DNA of 64,000 bases from Craterostigma plantagineum (Eukaryota > Streptophyta > Magnoliopsida > Lamiales > Linderniaceae): positions 806,001 through 870,000 of the forward strand of contig JAPQWV010000001.1 of NCBI GenBank assembly GCA_027422505.1. The letters are read 5' to 3'. Both the position numbers and the translations under genes were made by a program. Positions 61,076 to 64,000 of the stretch are shown piece after piece. Every line of letters starts with the position of its first letter. Within the stretch, counting starts at the first letter, position 1. The notes beneath the pieces are model-generated. The model was given only the letters and a program-made list of their open reading frames with translations. It was not told where the DNA came from and did no database searches.

Positions 61076-63879
61076 ATGAAGTGTCTGTGGATTCTCCTCG
61101 TAACTTCACTTTCTTGTCTACTCCTCTCTACTGCTTCGATCGAGGACGAAGACCTCGCTTTCCTAAAGCAGCGCCAAGAACACCTCGAGAGGAACAATGG
61201 CGCGCTCCCAGACTACGAGAACTACGCCGATCTCGAGGACGCCGGCGACGACGCCGTCGAAGACTTCCGCAGCGACCTAGGCGAGCCGCCGATCGACGAG
61301 ACCCACGTCGTCGTTCTGACTGAATCGAACTTCACCGATTTCATCGCCAAGAACAGGTACGTGATGGTTGAGTTCTACGCGCCGTGGTGCGGGCACTGCC
61401 AGGCTCTGGCGCCGGAGTACGCCGCCGCCGCGACGGAGATGAAGGAATACGACGGGTCGGTGGTGCTGGCGAAGGTCGACGCCACGGAGGAGGCGGACTT
61501 GAGCCAAAAGTATGACGTGCAAGGGTATCCGACGATTTACTTCTTCATTGATGGAGTTCACAAGCCCTACCCTGGTGTACGGACAAAGTGAGTTTTCGTT
61601 TCTGTTATGATTCAATTAGTACTGTTATTGATAGCTCTGCTGATATGTAATGAGATCTGCCGGGGGAAAATAGAAAGATAAAGATAATGATGATAAAATG
61701 TATTGTTGCAGAGATGCCATTGTTTCTTGGTTGAAGAAGAAGACAGGCCCAGTTCTGCACAATGTCACTACAGTAGAGGAGGCCGAGCGTATATTGGTCG
61801 ATGAGGAAAAATTAGTTCTTGCCTATGTTGAAAGTTTCGCGGTATGAATCGCTTTATTTCTTGCATAGCTCGGCGTATGTTTTTGTGAGAAATTTACTAC
61901 TAAAACAATGTTCTTACAATGAGATCACGACGTGTAATGATTTCAATAGGGGCCTGAAAATGATGAACTAGCAGCTGCTTCGAAACTGGAGGATGATGTT
62001 AGTTTCTATCAGACAACCTCTTCAGATGTGGCGAAGCTCTTTCACATCGATCCTAACGCCAAGCGCCCATCCTTGGTTGTTGTAAAAAAGGAGGCTGAGA
62101 GAATTTCCCGCTACGGTTAGTTCTCCCAATGTCAATCTTTTTTTCTGTAAGACTTGGATTGCCTTTGATAGCTTTCTTCATATATAGGTGGCCAGTTTAC
62201 CAAATCGGCTATAGCTGACTTTGTGTTTGAGAACAAGTTTCCCCTCGTGATAAATTTCACTAAAGAAAGCGCACCATTAGTGTTTGAGAGTCCTATAAAG
62301 AAACAGGTATCTCCACTTATTACATTTCTCTTCAATCTCTCACTTATACCACTTTTCAACGATATCATTGTTTTGTTTTTCTTTTTATGATTGCAGTTGA
62401 TACTGTTTTCCCCTTCCCATGATTCGGAGAAATTTTATTCAATCTTCCAAGAAGCAGCAAAGGCTTTCAAGGGAAAGGTGAGATATGTAACTCATCTATT
62501 GAAATCTTATTCCTCGTACCATTGGCATACACTTCTATTCGAGACCGATGCCATGCGATATGATCGTTAACTGTTCTTTTTTTTTTTTCACACTGTGATC
62601 ATTGAGCTAATATGAACATTTTTCCATGTTGCTAATTGACCGCTTATTAGTCCTTGTATTTTGTCTTTCTGGATTATGTTACAGCTCGTATGTGTTTACG
62701 TGGACTTGAACAACGAAGATGTCGGGAAACCAATATCTGAGTATTTTGGAGTAGGCGAAGAAGCTGTGACAGTAAGTTCTTGGTTTTTATCTCAACTTCA
62801 GTATGTTCGCTAAATGATTGTATATACATTCGTAGCAAACGTATAATACGAATGACAAATGCAGGTTCTTGCATACACAGGAAACGATGATGCGAGAAAG
62901 TTTAGATTGGATGGTGACTTAACCACAAGCAATATCAAGGTTAATTAATCGTTTCAATTCTATCCCTTAATCGTTTCAATTCTATCCCTCTCCCTTTTTC
63001 TCCTATAAAAATGTTAGTTGAGCGATTCCCTGTTTTACTTGTGCAGTCTTTTGGGGAGAACTTTTTGGCAGACAACCTTAAGCCCTTTTACAAATCAGAT
63101 CCTATCCCCGACAAAGTAATTTTTTTTTTTTCAATTAGCTATCGACGAAATTGCAGACTGACTTTTTCAATTCCTTCCGTTACAGAACGATGGAGATGTC
63201 AAGATAGTGGTGGGGAACAATCTCGACGAAATCGTGTTGGACGAGTCGAAAGATGTTCTCCTCGAGGTTGTCTTTTTTCACGAGTTTTCATGGATGGATT
63301 TGTATATTTATTATTATTATTATCCTGAAAAATGGAAACAGATATATGCTCCTTGGTGTGGACATTGCCAAGCATTAGAACCAATATATAACAAGCTCGG
63401 CAAACATCTGAGAGGTATCGAATCCCTCGTCATTGCCAAGATGGATGGGACGACGAATGAGCACCCTCGAGCAAAGGTTTTTGTACCCTCTTTTTTTTTT
63501 TGCTGGTACTCATTTTCCCAACGAATAATTGGTCGATTTATTTCAGATTCATCTCATTTCGCTATATTGTTTTGTCTTTGTCTTGTCTCAGCCTGATGGT
63601 TTCCCAACGATTCTTTTCTTCCCCGCTGGCAACAAGAGCTTCGACCCAGTTCGTATTTTCCCTCGAGATAATATATAGTCTTCGCCGATTGGCCTTTTTC
63701 GGTGTTTTTTTTTTGAATTTTTTTTGTTGCAAAACTTATCATTGCAGATTACTTTCGAAGGGGACCGCACTGTGGTGGAGTTTTACAAGTTCCTCAAGAA
63801 AAACGCAGCTATTCCTTTCAAGCTTCAAAGACCTTCCAATGCTGAGAAGAGCAACAACAATGTGAAAGATGAACTATGA
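61076..63879 (+). CDS. PDIL1-4: Protein disulfide isomerase-like, ER lumen, intact copy (PDIL1-3/1-4 type)
   Basis: It forms and rearranges disulfide bonds in newly made secretory proteins in the ER. Twelve exons join to 547 residues: 61076-61587, 61712-61841, 61950-62115, 62188-62306, 62397-62477, 62685-62771, 62865-62939, 63047-63115, 63186-63266, 63342-63476, 63592-63648, 63748-63879. The order is signal peptide (about 1-21), acidic Asp/Glu region (about 45-75), thioredoxin domain a with CGHC at 105-108, domains b and b', domain a' with CGHC at 446-449, and C-terminal KDEL. The acidic extension before domain a is typical of the PDIL1-3/1-4 pair in Arabidopsis. The start at 61076 is chosen because it begins the signal peptide. 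An in-frame ATG at 60986 would add 30 residues and bury it. The donor after 63115 is preceded by A instead of G and may be weaker. Confidence 0.95.
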
Positions 63880-64000
63880 CTGAGTTCTTATGATGCATCA
63901 GAGATAGGAAAGCAAGATATATATAGTATATCAGTTTTCACATTTTTCCATATTTGGTGGATTTGAACAATTTCTCTTCTACTGTGCCTTTTGTCGACTT

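Larger units (their letters stand above)
59019..64000 (+). repeat. Segmental duplication, downstream copy (PDI segment copy 2)
   Basis: Direct repeat of the first 4.07 kb of the window. Homology starts at 59019, the counterpart of window base 1, and runs to the window end. It is interrupted at 59572-60626 by about 1 kb that copy 1 lacks. It carries the intact PDI gene. Confidence 0.93.

Noticed and set aside
1..64000. CRISPR arrays, operons, bacterial or viral genes
   Set aside because: Gene structure is entirely eukaryotic, and repeats are transposon-type or satellite-type.

Overview
The window is nuclear DNA from a flowering plant, most likely a eudicot. Genes are intron-rich, there is a miR172 target site in an AP2-type gene, the protein families are plant-specific (SKU5-like, IQD, KCS, TON1, clade-D-like PP2C), and the gaps hold small non-autonomous DNA transposons. 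About one gene per 4-5 kb suggests a compact genome or a gene-rich arm. No species can be named from the sequence alone.

Layout: (1) 1-4.07 kb: a damaged copy of a protein disulfide isomerase gene, followed by an AT-rich ATTATACCA-type repeat array (4.1-5.46 kb), a possible truncated gene remnant and a roughly 1 kb poly(A)-tailed retroposon candidate (6.2-7.2 kb). (2) 8.3-16.6 kb: beta-hexosaminidase (HEXO3 type), an SKU5-similar cupredoxin protein, a two-exon small protein on the minus strand, and a plastid-like membrane protein. (3) 17.6-35.1 kb: one very large HEAT-repeat gene of about 60 exons, GCN1. (4) 35.5-49.1 kb: a predicted plastid membrane protein, a second small membrane protein (minus), a C2-domain protein (minus), an IQD calmodulin-binding protein, a 3-ketoacyl-CoA synthase (minus), and an AP2-like floral repressor gene of SMZ/SNZ type (minus) with a miR172 site. 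(5) 49-53.4 kb: transposon-rich spacer with a foldback element and two hAT-like elements with 8-bp target duplications. (6) 53.5-57.7 kb: TON1 and a PP2C phosphatase. (7) 58.5-64 kb: another foldback element, then a second, intact copy of the PDI gene with its upstream region, carrying extra hAT-like insertions.

The most interesting feature is the pair of near-identical PDI segments in direct orientation about 59 kb apart. The downstream copy encodes a complete 547-residue enzyme ending in KDEL. The upstream copy has a 1-bp frameshift in the middle and has also lost the 3 bp that form the stop codon after KDEL. Other points are a foldback repeat family built around TACC-containing short repeats, a frameshift at the expected start codon of the AP2 gene, and a GC-AG intron in the hexosaminidase gene. 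The genes are unrelated housekeeping and regulatory genes, with no sign of a cluster or a novel operon-like system.
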